Origin: Cephalopachus bancanus | Taxonomy: Eukaryota > Chordata > Mammalia > Primates > Tarsiidae | Direction of reading: 5' to 3' | Length of the DNA: 64,000 nucleotides | NCBI GenBank assembly: GCA_027257055.1 | Contig: JAPVLO010000146.1 | Span: 2,976,001 to 3,040,000 of the forward strand | Part shown: positions 61,407-64,000 of the stretch, piece after piece | How the letters are laid out: every line of letters starts with the position of its first letter | How positions within the stretch are numbered: the first letter of the stretch is position 1 | The notes under the pieces: generated by a model | Database searches by the model: none | Seen by the model: the letters and a program-made list of their open reading frames with translations, nothing else | What the model was told of the DNA's origin: nothing | Program-made: the position numbers and the translations under genes

Positions 61407-61694
61407 TGTTGGGCTCGGTGGCTCAGCCTGTAATCCCGCGCCTTTGGGAGGCTGAGGTGAGGGGATTGCCTGAGCCCGCGAGTTCAAGACCCGCCTGGGC
61501 AGGCGAGACTTCATCTCTACAATAAATCAAAAAATTAGCCGGGCGTGGTAGCACGTGCCTGTAATTCCAGCTACTCGGAAGGCTGAGGCGGAAGGATCGC
61601 CGGAGCCCAGCAGGTCGAGGCTGCAGTGGCCAGGAGCGGCCACTGCACTCCAGTCTGGGCGACAGAGTGAGACTCCAACTCAAAAAAAAAAAAA
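61407..61694 (+). mobile_element. Tarsier-type Alu, young subfamily, near consensus
   Basis: Sense dimeric Alu with the deleted CTGGGCAGGCGAGAC linker. Many CpGs are intact and there is a pure A tail of about 17. A perfect 13-bp duplication AAAACCTATTATA flanks it (61394-61406 and 61695-61707). Its intact CpGs and tail make it one of the youngest-looking repeats in the window. Confidence 0.96.
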
Positions 61695-61707
61695 AAAACC
61701 TATTATA

Positions 61708-64000
<2,293 letters not shown>

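Noticed and set aside
11381..61694. Galago or mouse-lemur origin of the window
   Set aside because: The Alu consensus here lacks the words I associate with galago or lemur Alus (for example the lemur GCTGACGCCACGGCACTC right arm). Tarsier fits best but is not proven.

Overview
This is a stretch of primate nuclear DNA, probably from a tarsier. It is AT-rich and gene-poor, with microsatellites every few kilobases and many interspersed repeats. The lineage call rests on ten dimeric 7SL-derived Alu elements. They share a form with an ATCAAAAAATTAGC middle linker and a CGGCCACTGCACTCCAG right arm ending in GACTCCAACTC. That form does not match the human, galago or mouse-lemur Alu consensus sequences as I remember them. 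The tarsier assignment is therefore by elimination and should be checked by search.

Layout. Positions 1-789 are plain sequence with a (CA)n tract. Positions 806-7948 are a full-length but dead LINE-1 on the minus strand, with a 16-bp target-site duplication, a decayed ORF2 (953-4808), a decayed ORF1 (4819-5909) and a long 5' UTR that contains a tandem duplication. From 8 to 34 kb the window is mostly unique AT-rich DNA with Alu, MER5-type, MIR, L2 and 5'-truncated L1 copies. From 35.0 to 36.3 kb lies a long L2 relic split by an Alu. At 38.0-38.5 kb there is an internally deleted mariner element that keeps the N-terminal part of a transposase. From 39 to 57 kb there are three pairs of local duplicated segments, an AluJ-like element nested in an old L1, a perfect 24-bp palindrome and further Alu and MIR copies. 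From 58 to 62 kb there is an ancient LTR-like repeat, an L2 interrupted by a MIR and an Alu, and one of the youngest-looking Alus.

Only one stretch looks like host protein-coding sequence: a 112-bp internal exon at 63357-63468 on the plus strand. It has good splice sites, GC-rich third positions and an unbroken reading frame. I do not recognise the gene. If the exon is real, much of the window may be an upstream intron of that gene. No rRNA, tRNA, CRISPR array, operon or intact mobile-element gene was seen. Several non-repetitive stretches (22.2-22.6, 30.3-30.8, 46.2 and 62.15-62.7 kb) look like possible regulatory elements, but that is inference only.
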